Origin: Candidatus Altimarinota bacterium
Lineage (GTDB): Bacteria > Patescibacteriota > Gracilibacteria > UBA1369 > LOWO2-01-FULL-3
Length of the DNA stretch: 17,693 bases
Direction: 5' to 3'
Assembly (NCBI GenBank): GCA_029939035.1
Contig: JAOZTS010000011.1
Coordinates: 1-17,693 of the forward strand
Below are positions 1 to 6,928 of the stretch, piece after piece. Position 1 is the first letter of the stretch, and each line of letters opens with the position of its first letter. The position numbers and the translations under genes are program-made. The notes under the pieces were generated by a model, which saw only the letters and a list, made by a program, of their open reading frames with translations, searched no databases and had not been told where the DNA came from.

Positions 1-10
1 TAGTTGCATT

Positions 11-439
11 TTATTTCACATGGCCTCTAATATTTTCCTCTCTCTTTTTCAATAACATATCAAGAGTCACCTCACCAACCGCATTTCTCATTGTAGTTTG
101 AGCAAGTTGAGAGATTGCATAATAGAAATTTTCAACCTCAAGAACGGCCTTAGACGCATCACTAACTTTGTAGTAAATAACCGCATTAATAGTTACGGAG
201 ATATTGTCTTCTGAAATAGCTTCCTGGTCTGGAACATCCACAGCTTTCACACGAATATCAACCTTAGTCATTTTTTGAAAAACCGGAATGATAATTCTCC
301 ATCCAGGTTGTACAAGGCCAGTAAATTTACCCAAAGTAAATTTCACACCTCTTTCGTATTGTTTTACCTCTCTGATACTTACGATCACGAGGATTATGAG
401 CGCAATAGGGGCATAAATTAGAATTTCTCCGATGTACAT
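11..439 (-). CDS. SPFH/band-7 (slipin/stomatin-like) protein, prematurely ended
   Basis: A 142-residue product with an N-terminal membrane segment (about residues 4-22), followed by the start of an SPFH domain: the YERGVKFTLGKF and PGWRIIIPVF stretches and the VDVPDQEAIS-DNISVTINAVIYYKV pattern are typical of slipins. Family members form membrane-anchored oligomers linked to membrane microdomains and protease control. They normally run about 250-310 residues, continuing through a helix after the LDMLLKKRE motif. Here a TAA follows REENIRGHVK, so most of the C-terminal half is missing. Only 10 bases remain beyond the stop, so truncation, frameshift and sequencing error cannot be separated. The gene is divergent from mscS. 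The family call is firm; intactness is doubtful. Confidence 0.75.
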   Translation of the reverse strand: MYIGEILIYAPIALIILVIVSIREVKQYERGVKFTLGKFTGLVQPGWRIIIPVFQKMTKVDIRVKAVDVPDQEAISEDNISVTINAVIYYKVSDASKAVLEVENFYYAISQLAQTTMRNAVGEVTLDMLLKKREENIRGHVK

Positions 440-506
440 AGCAATTTGGTTAAATAATGCATACCCAACATTAACAATATCCTAGCGAAAAGCCACCTAA
501 TTACCA

Positions 507-535
507 TTGAGAAAAAGGTCAAAAAATGGTAATAT
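507..535 (+). promoter_or_regulatory. Candidate sigma70-type promoter for the MscS channel gene
   Basis: TTGAGA (507-512) and TAATAT (530-535) are separated by exactly 17 bases, a close match to the bacterial vegetative consensus. The expected transcript start is near 542, giving a leader of roughly 95 bases before the ATG at 636. Confidence 0.6.
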
Positions 536-540
536 ATATA

Positions 541-635
541 GATGTGCGAGTGCACAGCACGAGCGCGCAGCAAGGCGAAGAATCTGGCTCTGCCAGTCCT
601 GAAGCCGAAGCGAGCTTATCAATTAAGTCAAAAAC
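541..635 (+). other. GC-rich structured leader of the MscS gene
   Basis: This leader is visibly richer in G+C than the flanking AT-rich DNA. It contains small hairpins: GTGC/GCAC at 544-555 and CTGGC-TCT-GCCAG at 584-596. No Shine-Dalgarno is present before the ATG at 636. A reading frame from 542 runs through it but overlaps mscS in another frame and looks like a shadow. Function is unknown; it could affect translation or simply be unusual composition. Confidence 0.35.
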
Positions 636-1655
636 ATGCTTACAGCCTATGCAGTTACAGCAGATGCAGAAGAAGTAGCAAGTGGTACAGTTCTAGAACT
701 GGCCAAGCTAGTAGAATTGGTAATCACAAAAATCCCTCTATGGATAGCGGGAGCAATAGTGATAGTTCTTTCTGTATTGGTAGCAAAATTGGCAAAAAGC
801 ATTGTAAAGAACAAGCTCGAAGAAAAAGGAGTTGGTGAAGAACATAAGGAATTACAAATTTTGGGAGGAAGAATTGCTTATTCGTCTGTTCTAATACTAG
901 GTATAACAGTCGGTCTAAAGATCGCAGGTATCGACCTTACTACTATCCTTGCAGCTGTAGCATTCGGTATTGGTTTCGCATTGAAAGATTTAATTATGAA
1001 CTTCTTGGCAGGAATAATGCTGCTAGTGAGTCATCATTTTACAATTGGAGATTTTATTAGTGTTGGAGGAACAATAGGTAAAGTAGAAGAGATTCAATCA
1101 AGAGTTACAGTGTTAAAAGCAATCGACGGAACAAAAGTGATAGTTCCAAATGCACAAATGTTCAAGAAACAAGTAACTTCATTCACTTCAAACCCTTTCA
1201 GAAAGATTACTTTGGCAGTTGGAGTGGATTATAGACACAAGTTAGAGAACGTAATAAAGATCTGTATGGACTCCGTGAAACACACAAAAGGTGTGCTTCT
1301 GCAGCCAAAGCCTTCAGTTGTAGTGGCTGGGTTTGGAGACAGCGCGATCGATATAAAGATCAAAGCCTGGGTTAGCTCTACAGGTGGATGGATAAAGATA
1401 AAAAGTAATTTAGCTAAAAACGTGAAAAAGAACTTTGACAAACATGGAATCACTATTCCATGGCCTATCAGAACAATTGCTCAGGACAAAGATTCTCCAA
1501 TCGAGGAGAAAGAATTTGTAGCAGAAGTGGCTAAGGAAGAACCAAAACAGCCTCAAGTTGCCACTCCGGTAGTAACTTCACAAACTCCAGTTGTTGTTCC
1601 TCAAGAAGTTGAGAGCGACGAGCAGCCTCTAAAACCGTTGAGCGAGCAGAGGTAA
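636..1655 (+). CDS. mscS: Small-conductance mechanosensitive ion channel (MscS family)
   Basis: A 339-residue membrane protein that would open under membrane tension and release solutes on hypo-osmotic shock. Transmembrane segments lie at about residues 30-52, 77-100 and 105-135. The third holds the pore-helix pattern AAVAFGIGFALKDLIMNFLAG, rich in small residues. It is followed by the signature of the MscS beta domain: FTIGDFISVGG, GKVEEIQSRVTVL and the IVPNAQ stretch. The cytoplasmic alpha/beta domain follows, then a tail of about 45 residues rich in Pro, Val, Gln and Glu that is not part of the usual family core. It is transcribed alone between a good promoter and a terminator. Start ATG chosen because the hydrophobic N-terminus follows directly; no ribosome binding site is visible. 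Confidence 0.92.
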   Translation: MLTAYAVTADAEEVASGTVLELAKLVELVITKIPLWIAGAIVIVLSVLVAKLAKSIVKNKLEEKGVGEEHKELQILGGRIAYSSVLILGITVGLKIAGIDLTTILAAVAFGIGFALKDLIMNFLAGIMLLVSHHFTIGDFISVGGTIGKVEEIQSRVTVLKAIDGTKVIVPNAQMFKKQVTSFTSNPFRKITLAVGVDYRHKLENVIKICMDSVKHTKGVLLQPKPSVVVAGFGDSAIDIKIKAWVSSTGGWIKIKSNLAKNVKKNFDKHGITIPWPIRTIAQDKDSPIEEKEFVAEVAKEEPKQPQVATPVVTSQTPVVVPQEVESDEQPLKPLSEQR

Positions 1656-1681
1656 TAGGAGGGTAGTTTATTTTCGCATTG

Positions 1682-1716
1682 GTAAAATAGTAAAATTTTT
1701 TGACTATTTTACTTTT
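1682..1716 (+). terminator. Intrinsic terminator after the MscS gene
   Basis: A perfect 10-base-pair stem (GTAAAATAGT at 1682-1691 with ACTATTTTAC at 1703-1712), an 11-base loop and a short TTTT run at 1713-1716. It lies 27 bases after the stop codon. The stem is AU-rich, so strength is uncertain. Confidence 0.6.
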
Positions 1717-1762
1717 CAAAAAAAGAATAGCCACACACATGCTCTCTCAAAATCAAGACAAT

Positions 1763-1783
1763 AAAAAACCCGCCATTGGCGGG
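1763..1783 (-). terminator. Intrinsic terminator facing leftward
   Basis: CCCGCC-ATT-GGCGGG (1769-1783) is a six-base-pair GC-only stem. On the minus strand it is followed by six T (the A run 1763-1768). On the plus strand the hairpin is followed by AAAAAC, so it can only work as a minus-strand terminator. No minus-strand coding sequence precedes it, which argues for an RNA gene. Confidence 0.65.
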
Positions 1784-2027
1784 AAAAACTTAGGCTTTAG
1801 ACGAAAATATATTATCGGCTAAGAACTTTTTTGTTAAGTTTGTTTTTGTTTTCGGGAGACCAATCCTTACTTTTTTTACACACCTTACTTCGGAAAATAT
1901 TTTTAGTCGATCCATCGACCGCCTGTTAGTGTGAACCATCTACGCAATATAAATCACGGAGGTCACCAGACCCAACCACGAGGGAAGTAAATGAGCGGTT
2001 CAGCTAGTCAAGAAGCACCATCACAAA

Positions 2028-2068
2028 GTGTGAGAGATAGGTAAGAGGTGGTCTTACCCATCTCACAC
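2028..2068. repeat. Long two-part hairpin
   Basis: GTGTGAGA (2028-2035) pairs with TCTCACAC (2061-2068) and GGTAAGA (2040-2046) with TCTTACC (2052-2058), with a small internal loop and a five-base apical loop. Flanking AAA and TTT could extend it with a bulge. No strong T run follows directly, so it looks like an RNA structural element and not a simple terminator. Confidence 0.65.
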
Positions 2069-2224
2069 ACTTTCTATACTAATTTTTAAGGATCGGTATT
2101 GGGCTCTTGGATGGCATCATATATTTACTATCTTTTTTAGCGTTTCAAATCATAATACCCCTCCGGGTAAAATAGAGCAACTACTTAGGGTGGACATATA
2201 AAAAGCTATAGTTTAATTTAAAAA

Positions 2225-2252
2225 TAGACATTAAAGCTGATTCTGCTAAACT
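2225..2252 (+). promoter_or_regulatory. Weak candidate promoter for the serine dehydratase operon
   Basis: TAGACA (2225-2230), 16 bases, TAAACT (2247-2252). The -35 is one base off consensus but the -10 is weak. Transcription would begin about 18 bases before the ATG at 2277. Confidence 0.3.
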
Positions 2253-2276
2253 GGACTAAAGTACCAATTTGCAAAA

Positions 2277-2966
2277 ATGAACGAAATCTCTATTTTCGAC
2301 ATCGCAGGGCCGATAATGGTTGGACCGTCAAGTTCTCACACTGCCGGTGCGTGCAAAATTGGGCAGTTCGCTAGAGCACTATTTCACGGGACTCCACGGA
2401 AGGTTACGTTCTATCTCCATGGGTCTTTCGCCGAAGTTTACAAAGGACATGCAACCGATCGCGCACTTCTCGGGGGAGTATTAAAGATGAGAACAAGCGA
2501 TCCATTGATAAAAGACAGTTTCAAAGTTGCTGACAAAAAGAAAATAGAATACGAATTCAAAAAGAAATTCCTTGGAGAAAGATACCATCCAAATACTGTG
2601 GAAATAGTCCTTGAAAATTCCAGGAGAAAATTGTCAGTGATTGGGTCTTCAGTGGGAGGTGGAGTTATTGAAATCCTAAAAATCGATAATTTTAATATTC
2701 GCTTAAGGGGAAGAGCTGGAAAATACCTTTCATTAGTAGTGAGGCACGACAAGAACAAAATGGTAATTCCAAAATTGAAAGAAAAAGTAAATGCCTTGAA
2801 AGGAATTAGAGTTCATGACGTAGAGCAAAGAACGTATAAAGATAAAACTCTAAGTATTCTTCATACAAAAGGACGCAGAATAAAACTACCCGAAGTAATT
2901 GAACTCGAAAAAAGCATGCAGCATGTAGATTTCATCAGATCACTTTCTAAACTAGAAAAACAATAA
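2277..2966 (+). CDS. sdaAB: L-serine dehydratase, iron-sulfur type, beta subunit
   Basis: A 229-residue product matching the beta subunit of the two-subunit, [4Fe-4S]-dependent, oxygen-sensitive L-serine dehydratase, which converts L-serine to pyruvate and ammonia in the cytoplasm. The family signature GPSSSHTAG is at residues 16-24, and the FYLHGSFAEVYKGHATDRALLGG stretch follows. The C-terminal part (about residue 150 onward, LSLVVRHDKN...) resembles the ACT-like regulatory region of this subunit. Length fits the family (about 220). A single base separates it from the alpha subunit gene. It has no Shine-Dalgarno sequence. Confidence 0.9.
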   Translation: MNEISIFDIAGPIMVGPSSSHTAGACKIGQFARALFHGTPRKVTFYLHGSFAEVYKGHATDRALLGGVLKMRTSDPLIKDSFKVADKKKIEYEFKKKFLGERYHPNTVEIVLENSRRKLSVIGSSVGGGVIEILKIDNFNIRLRGRAGKYLSLVVRHDKNKMVIPKLKEKVNALKGIRVHDVEQRTYKDKTLSILHTKGRRIKLPEVIELEKSMQHVDFIRSLSKLEKQ

Positions 2967-2967
2967 T

Positions 2968-3867
2968 ATGAAATACCATTTCCAAACAGCAGAGGATCTA
3001 ATCAAGCTTACAAAACTGCATAAAGTACCAATTTCCGAAATTGCAAAGCTGTATGAGTCCCAAAGATCTGGGAGCGCGTTAAGCACAATCAGAAACAAAA
3101 TGAAGCTGACTCGAGATATCATGTACAAAGCTGTAAAAAAAGGAATCAAATCCAACAAGAAATCAATAATGGGGATCAGTGGTAGTGACGCCCAAAAAGT
3201 TTATGAGTCTTTGAAGAATCTGAAGAAAATGATGGGGAACAAGGTTACTGTAAGAGCAATGGCATACGCATTAGCAGTTGGAGAACAAAACGCACGAATG
3301 GGGAGAATAGTTGCTTTTCCAACAGCTGGAGGAGCAGGAGTAGTGCCTGGAGTTTTATTTAGTGCTGCGGAACATTTTAAAGCAGGTAAAAGAAAATTAC
3401 TAAGAGGAATGTTTTGCGCATCAGCAGTTGGAATAGTAATAGCAGAAGGATCAACAATATCTGCCGCAAAAGGAGGGTGCCAGGCAGAAATAGGAGCAGC
3501 TGTTGCAATGGCAGCAGCAGGTCTCACAGAGATGAGAGGGGGAACTCCAGAGCAATGTTTTGACGCATCAGCAATTGCATTCAAGAGTTATCTCGGACTA
3601 GCATGTGATCCACTCGCTGGCCTAGTAGAAGTCCCTTGTATAAAGAGAAATGCAATTGGATGTATGGCAGCAATCGGCGCAAGTGATATGGTAATGGCAG
3701 GAGTTAAAAGTTATGTGCCATTCGACGAAGTAGTACGTGCAGCAAAAGATATTGGTAGAACAATGCCACGTACAATCAAAGAAACAGCACTTGGAGGACT
3801 TGCAATTACGCCAACAGGAAACAGATTAAAGAAAAAACTAGGATTACGAATTACCAGAGAATTATAA
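2968..3867 (+). CDS. sdaAA: L-serine dehydratase, iron-sulfur type, alpha subunit
   Basis: A 299-residue catalytic subunit, the usual family length. The three cysteines expected to hold the [4Fe-4S] cluster are present in their conserved settings: C171 in GCQAEIG, C213 in CDPLAG and C224 in PCIKRNA. The glycine-rich FPTAGGAGVVPGVL stretch (117-130) is also typical. It pairs with the beta subunit encoded one base upstream, so the two are surely co-translated. An intact cluster-binding set implies an anaerobic or low-oxygen lifestyle, which is an inference. Confidence 0.93.
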   Translation: MKYHFQTAEDLIKLTKLHKVPISEIAKLYESQRSGSALSTIRNKMKLTRDIMYKAVKKGIKSNKKSIMGISGSDAQKVYESLKNLKKMMGNKVTVRAMAYALAVGEQNARMGRIVAFPTAGGAGVVPGVLFSAAEHFKAGKRKLLRGMFCASAVGIVIAEGSTISAAKGGCQAEIGAAVAMAAAGLTEMRGGTPEQCFDASAIAFKSYLGLACDPLAGLVEVPCIKRNAIGCMAAIGASDMVMAGVKSYVPFDEVVRAAKDIGRTMPRTIKETALGGLAITPTGNRLKKKLGLRITREL

Positions 3868-3902
3868 CCCCAGTCGCGTCAGCGACTCTAACCAAACTAT
3901 GT

Positions 3903-4487
3903 ATGTTTAGAATCGGAGTATTAGCATCAACAAACGGAACCGACCTACAAGCAATCATCGACGAAATGGAAGCTGACAAAATGCCAGGCATCGAACTCGC
4001 ATGCGTGATCAGCAACAAGAAAAATGCCTACGCCCTAAAAAGAACCCGCGAACAAGGATACAAAGGAATTTGGGTGAAAACGAAGAACAGAACACGTGAA
4101 GAATTCGACCAAAAAGTTGCAGAACTCTTAGAGAAATATAAAGTCGACCTCGTAGTATTAATTGGATACATGCGCATTCTCACCTCAGGATTTATCGAAA
4201 AATTCCGCAACAAAATAATAAACGTACACCCAGCCCTCATTCCAAAATACGCCGGCAAAGATTTCTTCGGACAATCAGTCCACGAAGCAGTTCTAGCCTC
4301 GGGTGACAAAGAAACCGGCATGACAATTCACTACCTGGACGAAGGCGTAGACACTGGCCCAATCATTCTCCAAAAAACCTGCCCAGTCTACGCAGAGGAT
4401 ACTCCAGAAACCCTCAAGGATCGCGTCCAAGCCCTCGAAAAGGAGTGGTATCCGGAAGTAATTCGCCAATTAGCGAAGAGGAAGTAG
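3903..4487 (+). CDS. purN: Phosphoribosylglycinamide formyltransferase (GAR transformylase)
   Basis: A 194-residue cytoplasmic enzyme that transfers the formyl group of 10-formyl-tetrahydrofolate to glycinamide ribonucleotide, the third step of purine synthesis. The catalytic Asn-His-Asp set of the family is visible as N107 and H109 (INVHPALIPKY) and D146 (HYLDEGVDTGPI). The N-terminal RIGVLASTNGTDLQAI is a variant of the phosphate-binding loop, which more often reads GNGSNLQA. It lies 35 bases after sdaAA with a small hairpin (3872-3887, AGTCGC/GCGACT) between; no T run follows, so read-through is likely. An ATG four bases upstream hits a stop at once, so 3903 is the start. Confidence 0.88.
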   Translation: MFRIGVLASTNGTDLQAIIDEMEADKMPGIELACVISNKKNAYALKRTREQGYKGIWVKTKNRTREEFDQKVAELLEKYKVDLVVLIGYMRILTSGFIEKFRNKIINVHPALIPKYAGKDFFGQSVHEAVLASGDKETGMTIHYLDEGVDTGPIILQKTCPVYAEDTPETLKDRVQALEKEWYPEVIRQLAKRK

Positions 4488-4488
4488 T

Positions 4489-4806
4489 TTACTTCATATT
4501 TATCATCACCAACCCCAAAGTAATCACAACAATTCCAGCCATTTGGATTGCGGTAATGCTTTCTTTGAAATACAAATAACCAATTATGGTAACGGCAATA
4601 ATAGAAAAGGCGATCCATAGTACATTTGTGATAGCCATTCCTTCATATTTGAGGGATTTAGCGAAAACGAGACCTGCGCCACCAAACATCAAAAAGGTTA
4701 ACACAAGCAAAAGGGGGTTTTTTGTGAGGCTGTAGTATTTTGCAGCTAAACTTCCAGCAACATCCAAAACAGTAATGACTGCTATATGTAGAAAAAACGG
4801 ATTCAT
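4489..4806 (-). CDS. Small multidrug-resistance-like (SMR/DMT) four-helix transporter
   Basis: A 105-residue, very hydrophobic protein with four predicted membrane helices (about 4-23, 32-51, 58-77, 82-102). It aligns over its length with EmrE-type SMR proteins, which work as antiparallel dimers exchanging protons for cationic or guanidinium-like substrates. The N-terminus MNPFF, the helix-1 motif and the helix-3 tryptophan (W64, matching EmrE W63) line up, but the essential helix-1 glutamate is Asp15 here. The gene is last in the minus-strand array, one base after the glycosyltransferase, so its substrate might be a lipid-linked sugar or envelope precursor, as for ArnE/F-type half transporters; that is inference. 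Its stop faces the purN stop with one base between. Confidence 0.6.
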   Translation of the reverse strand: MNPFFLHIAVITVLDVAGSLAAKYYSLTKNPLLLVLTFLMFGGAGLVFAKSLKYEGMAITNVLWIAFSIIAVTIIGYLYFKESITAIQMAGIVVITLGLVMINMK

Positions 4807-4807
4807 A

Positions 4808-5602
4808 TTATTTATTTTTCCACTTCCAATGGTATTTGATAGCGCTCGATAGGTGATACCAGGAAACCTTATTAAAAACTAGTTTCAAAAGTGAGCCCTG
4901 AGTGAGTCTTTTGTGATAATGGGTAGCAATTGCCTCTGGATAATAGATAACTTTGTAGCCGGCCTCCTGAGTTTTGCGACATAGGTCAAAATCTTCCATG
5001 AATAGGAAATATCTCTCATCAAATCCATTTATTTTTTGGAAAACCTCCATAGGCATCATCATAAATGCACCTGTTATGAGGTCTACTTCTTGGGTGCTCA
5101 TGTGGTTAAAGTCTTCCATTAGATAATTTTCATACCTTTTTTTGAATGGCCAAATTTTTCGTAAAAAAGTTCTTTTTATAAATAGATCAACGAAGTTAAA
5201 GTGGCGTCTGCATGATTTCTGGACCTCTCCGTTGTGGTACATAAGCTTTGGGCCAACCATTCCCGCATCTGGATGTTCTTCTAGGTAGTCGACCAGTTTT
5301 TGCAAAGTATCAGTATCGACTGTTATATCTGCATTTAAAATCAAAAGATACTTGCCTTTAGCTTCTCGCGCCGCATAATTCATTCCAGAACCATAACCCA
5401 GGTTCTTTCCAGGCTCTGTGAGGATAATATCTCCCTTCTCAGCGGCTTTCTTTAAATAGTCGAGACTTTCATCGCTAGAGTTGTTATCACAAAAGATAAC
5501 CTCGTATTCGAAGTCAGTTTTGCTCTTCTCCAAAGCTTCCACACAAAGACGTGGGAAGTATTTTTGATTATAATTAACTATCGCAATTGAAAGTTTAACC
5601 AT
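4808..5602 (-). CDS. Family 2 glycosyltransferase
   Basis: A 264-residue GT-A fold enzyme. The start LSIAIVNYNQ, the VIFCDNNSSDES stretch (36-46) and the DxD-like NADIT around D92 make up the nucleotide-sugar site; ED at 203-204 in FMEDFDLCRKTQEAGY is the likely catalytic base region. This pattern is common in rhamnosyl- and other envelope-polysaccharide transferases that act on the cytoplasmic face of the membrane. No membrane helix is evident. Its ATG overlaps the end of the nucleotidyltransferase gene by 8 bases, so the two are translationally coupled and may share a substrate. Donor and acceptor cannot be told from sequence alone. Confidence 0.85.
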   Translation of the reverse strand: MVKLSIAIVNYNQKYFPRLCVEALEKSKTDFEYEVIFCDNNSSDESLDYLKKAAEKGDIILTEPGKNLGYGSGMNYAAREAKGKYLLILNADITVDTDTLQKLVDYLEEHPDAGMVGPKLMYHNGEVQKSCRRHFNFVDLFIKRTFLRKIWPFKKRYENYLMEDFNHMSTQEVDLITGAFMMMPMEVFQKINGFDERYFLFMEDFDLCRKTQEAGYKVIYYPEAIATHYHKRLTQGSLLKLVFNKVSWYHLSSAIKYHWKWKNK

Positions 5603-6905
5603 TGTTTAGTTTGTTTTTTATTTCATCTCTGCCTTTCGGATCAACACTAGCCCTATTGTCTGAAATTTTCAAATCCCATTTTCCACGTACAAAACTTTTT
5701 TCATAAATATTTTTTGCAACAACAATCCCGGCTCCAATAAAGCTTCCACTGCCAACTTTTACGCCCGGCATGAAACTCGTATTTACTCCAACTCGAACAT
5801 TGTCACCTGTAACAAGTCCAAATTTATTCAAGCCACTATCTACTTTGTCCCCATCACAATCGATACAAACATTTTTCTCATCCAAACGCAGGTTCCCAGT
5901 CACAGTTCCAGCTCCAAAGCTCACATTGTTCCCAATCACACTATCTCCAACATAATTGCTATGAGTCCAAACGTCATTGCTCAAAAAACTTCTAGCAACT
6001 TCAGTCGAATAACCAATCACACAGCCCCGACCAAGATGACTATCTCTAACTAACGCATTATTCGCAACGATACAACCTTTACCCAAATAAACAGGACCAT
6101 TCACTACAGCACCTTCAAAGATTTTCACATCATCCTCAACAATCACATCGCCTTTCACAACTGCCGAATCCGCAATCGAAGCACTATCACTAATGCCTTT
6201 CTCAGACATTTTAAAGTAATGATCAAAAACCGGCTTCACATGCCAAGGATATTTGATTGGTTGCCAAAAACCACTATATTCCACGGCCTTCATCTTCACA
6301 CCATCGCGAATCATATCGCTCAAGGCGACTTCATACACATCATCCTTCCCACTTCTAGCATTCTCCAAATACTGCATCAAACGAGCATAATCTCTATGAT
6401 AATGAACAACAAGATTCACCATATCACTAGGCTCTTCACCAGGTTCTGGTTTTTCAACAATTCCTTTAATCAATCCATCATCAATTTTCAAATAACCCCC
6501 AGGGAAATATTCTGTAACCTTTTTACCAAGGATATAGCCTTCCTCATTTCCATCAGCAGCTTCGACAATAAGTTTAAGAGCCTCGTCATCTACAACATCA
6601 TTACTACTGAATATCAAAACCGGCCCAACACAAACATCTCGTGCCGCCAGTACCGCTCCACACATGCCCATATCCAAATCTTTTTGCTCAACCACAGTAA
6701 CATCAGGAAAAATTTCACGCGAAGCCCTCTCCAACCGCTCCAAATTATGAGCTCCACCCACAACAATCACATCATCGAGGCCATTTTTCTTCAAACTCTC
6801 AAGCTGCCACTGAATAAGTGGTTTTCCCAAGAACTTCAAAAAATTTTTATCTTCAACCGGCTTCATCCGTTTACTGCGCCCAGCTGCAAGTACTAATACT
6901 TTCAT
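5595..6905 (-). CDS. Sugar-phosphate nucleotidyltransferase with left-handed beta-helix domain (GlmU-like architecture)
   Basis: A 436-residue two-domain protein. Residues 1-230 form a nucleotidyltransferase: VLVLAAGRSKRMKP is a variant of the LAAGxGxRM nucleotide loop, GKPLIQWQLESL follows, and SSNDVVDD is the metal-binding region. From about residue 240 on, hexapeptide repeats ([IV]-x-x-x-x-x with many Gly/Asn turns) form a left-handed beta-helix, as in GlmU and GlmU-like bifunctional enzymes. It would activate a sugar (or polyol) phosphate with an NTP, perhaps with an acyl/acetyl transfer domain. I do not call it glmU because the loop and the surrounding motifs differ. Neighbours (epimerase, GT2, CDP-alcohol transferase) suggest envelope glycan or lipid head-group synthesis. 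Confidence 0.8.
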   Translation of the reverse strand: MKVLVLAAGRSKRMKPVEDKNFLKFLGKPLIQWQLESLKKNGLDDVIVVGGAHNLERLERASREIFPDVTVVEQKDLDMGMCGAVLAARDVCVGPVLIFSSNDVVDDEALKLIVEAADGNEEGYILGKKVTEYFPGGYLKIDDGLIKGIVEKPEPGEEPSDMVNLVVHYHRDYARLMQYLENARSGKDDVYEVALSDMIRDGVKMKAVEYSGFWQPIKYPWHVKPVFDHYFKMSEKGISDSASIADSAVVKGDVIVEDDVKIFEGAVVNGPVYLGKGCIVANNALVRDSHLGRGCVIGYSTEVARSFLSNDVWTHSNYVGDSVIGNNVSFGAGTVTGNLRLDEKNVCIDCDGDKVDSGLNKFGLVTGDNVRVGVNTSFMPGVKVGSGSFIGAGIVVAKNIYEKSFVRGKWDLKISDNRASVDPKGRDEIKNKLNNG

Positions 6906-6928
6906 GCAAATAATCTATATGTAAAAGC

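Larger units (their letters stand above)
1763..2145 (-). ncRNA. Candidate structured non-coding RNA of unknown family
   Basis: Seen: a terminator on the minus strand ends this interval although no minus-strand gene lies upstream of it. A possible minus promoter (TTGCTC, 17 bases, TATTAT; the TATTAT is the complement of 2152-2157) sits about 380 bases upstream of that terminator. The interval between contains multiple stems including a possible pseudoknot. Inferred: a free RNA of about 380 bases. The size would suit RNase P RNA or tmRNA, but I find neither the RNase P core sequences nor a tmRNA tag with a CCA end. The plus strand, as a leader of the serine dehydratase operon, is the alternative. 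Confidence 0.35.
1741..2276. other. Gene-free region of about 540 bases with strong secondary structure
   Basis: No reading frame of useful length on either strand. It holds a terminator hairpin facing the minus strand (1763-1783), a hairpin at 1906-1919 (GTCGA/TCGAC), GGTC-ACCA-GACC at 1961-1972, a long two-part hairpin at 2028-2068, a TACCC/GGGTA hairpin at 2157-2170, and longer-range pairs TTACTTC 1885-1891 with GAAGTAA 1984-1990 and TGAACC 1932-1937 with GGTTCA 1997-2002. I looked for tRNA, tmRNA, RNase P, SRP and common riboswitch signatures on both strands and could not recognise any. Confidence 0.6.

Noticed and set aside
1763..2145. RNase P RNA or tmRNA in the gene-free region
   Set aside because: Size is suitable, but I could not find the GAGGAAAGTCC and ACAGAA-GGCTTA cores of RNase P, nor a tag reading frame with a T-arm and CCA end for tmRNA, on either strand. 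Left as unknown.
6219..6896. 225-residue plus-strand open frame opposite the nucleotidyltransferase
   Set aside because: It is a shadow of a clear gene; the translation is low in Gly/Ala/Asp and rich in Ile/His/Asn with no domain pattern.
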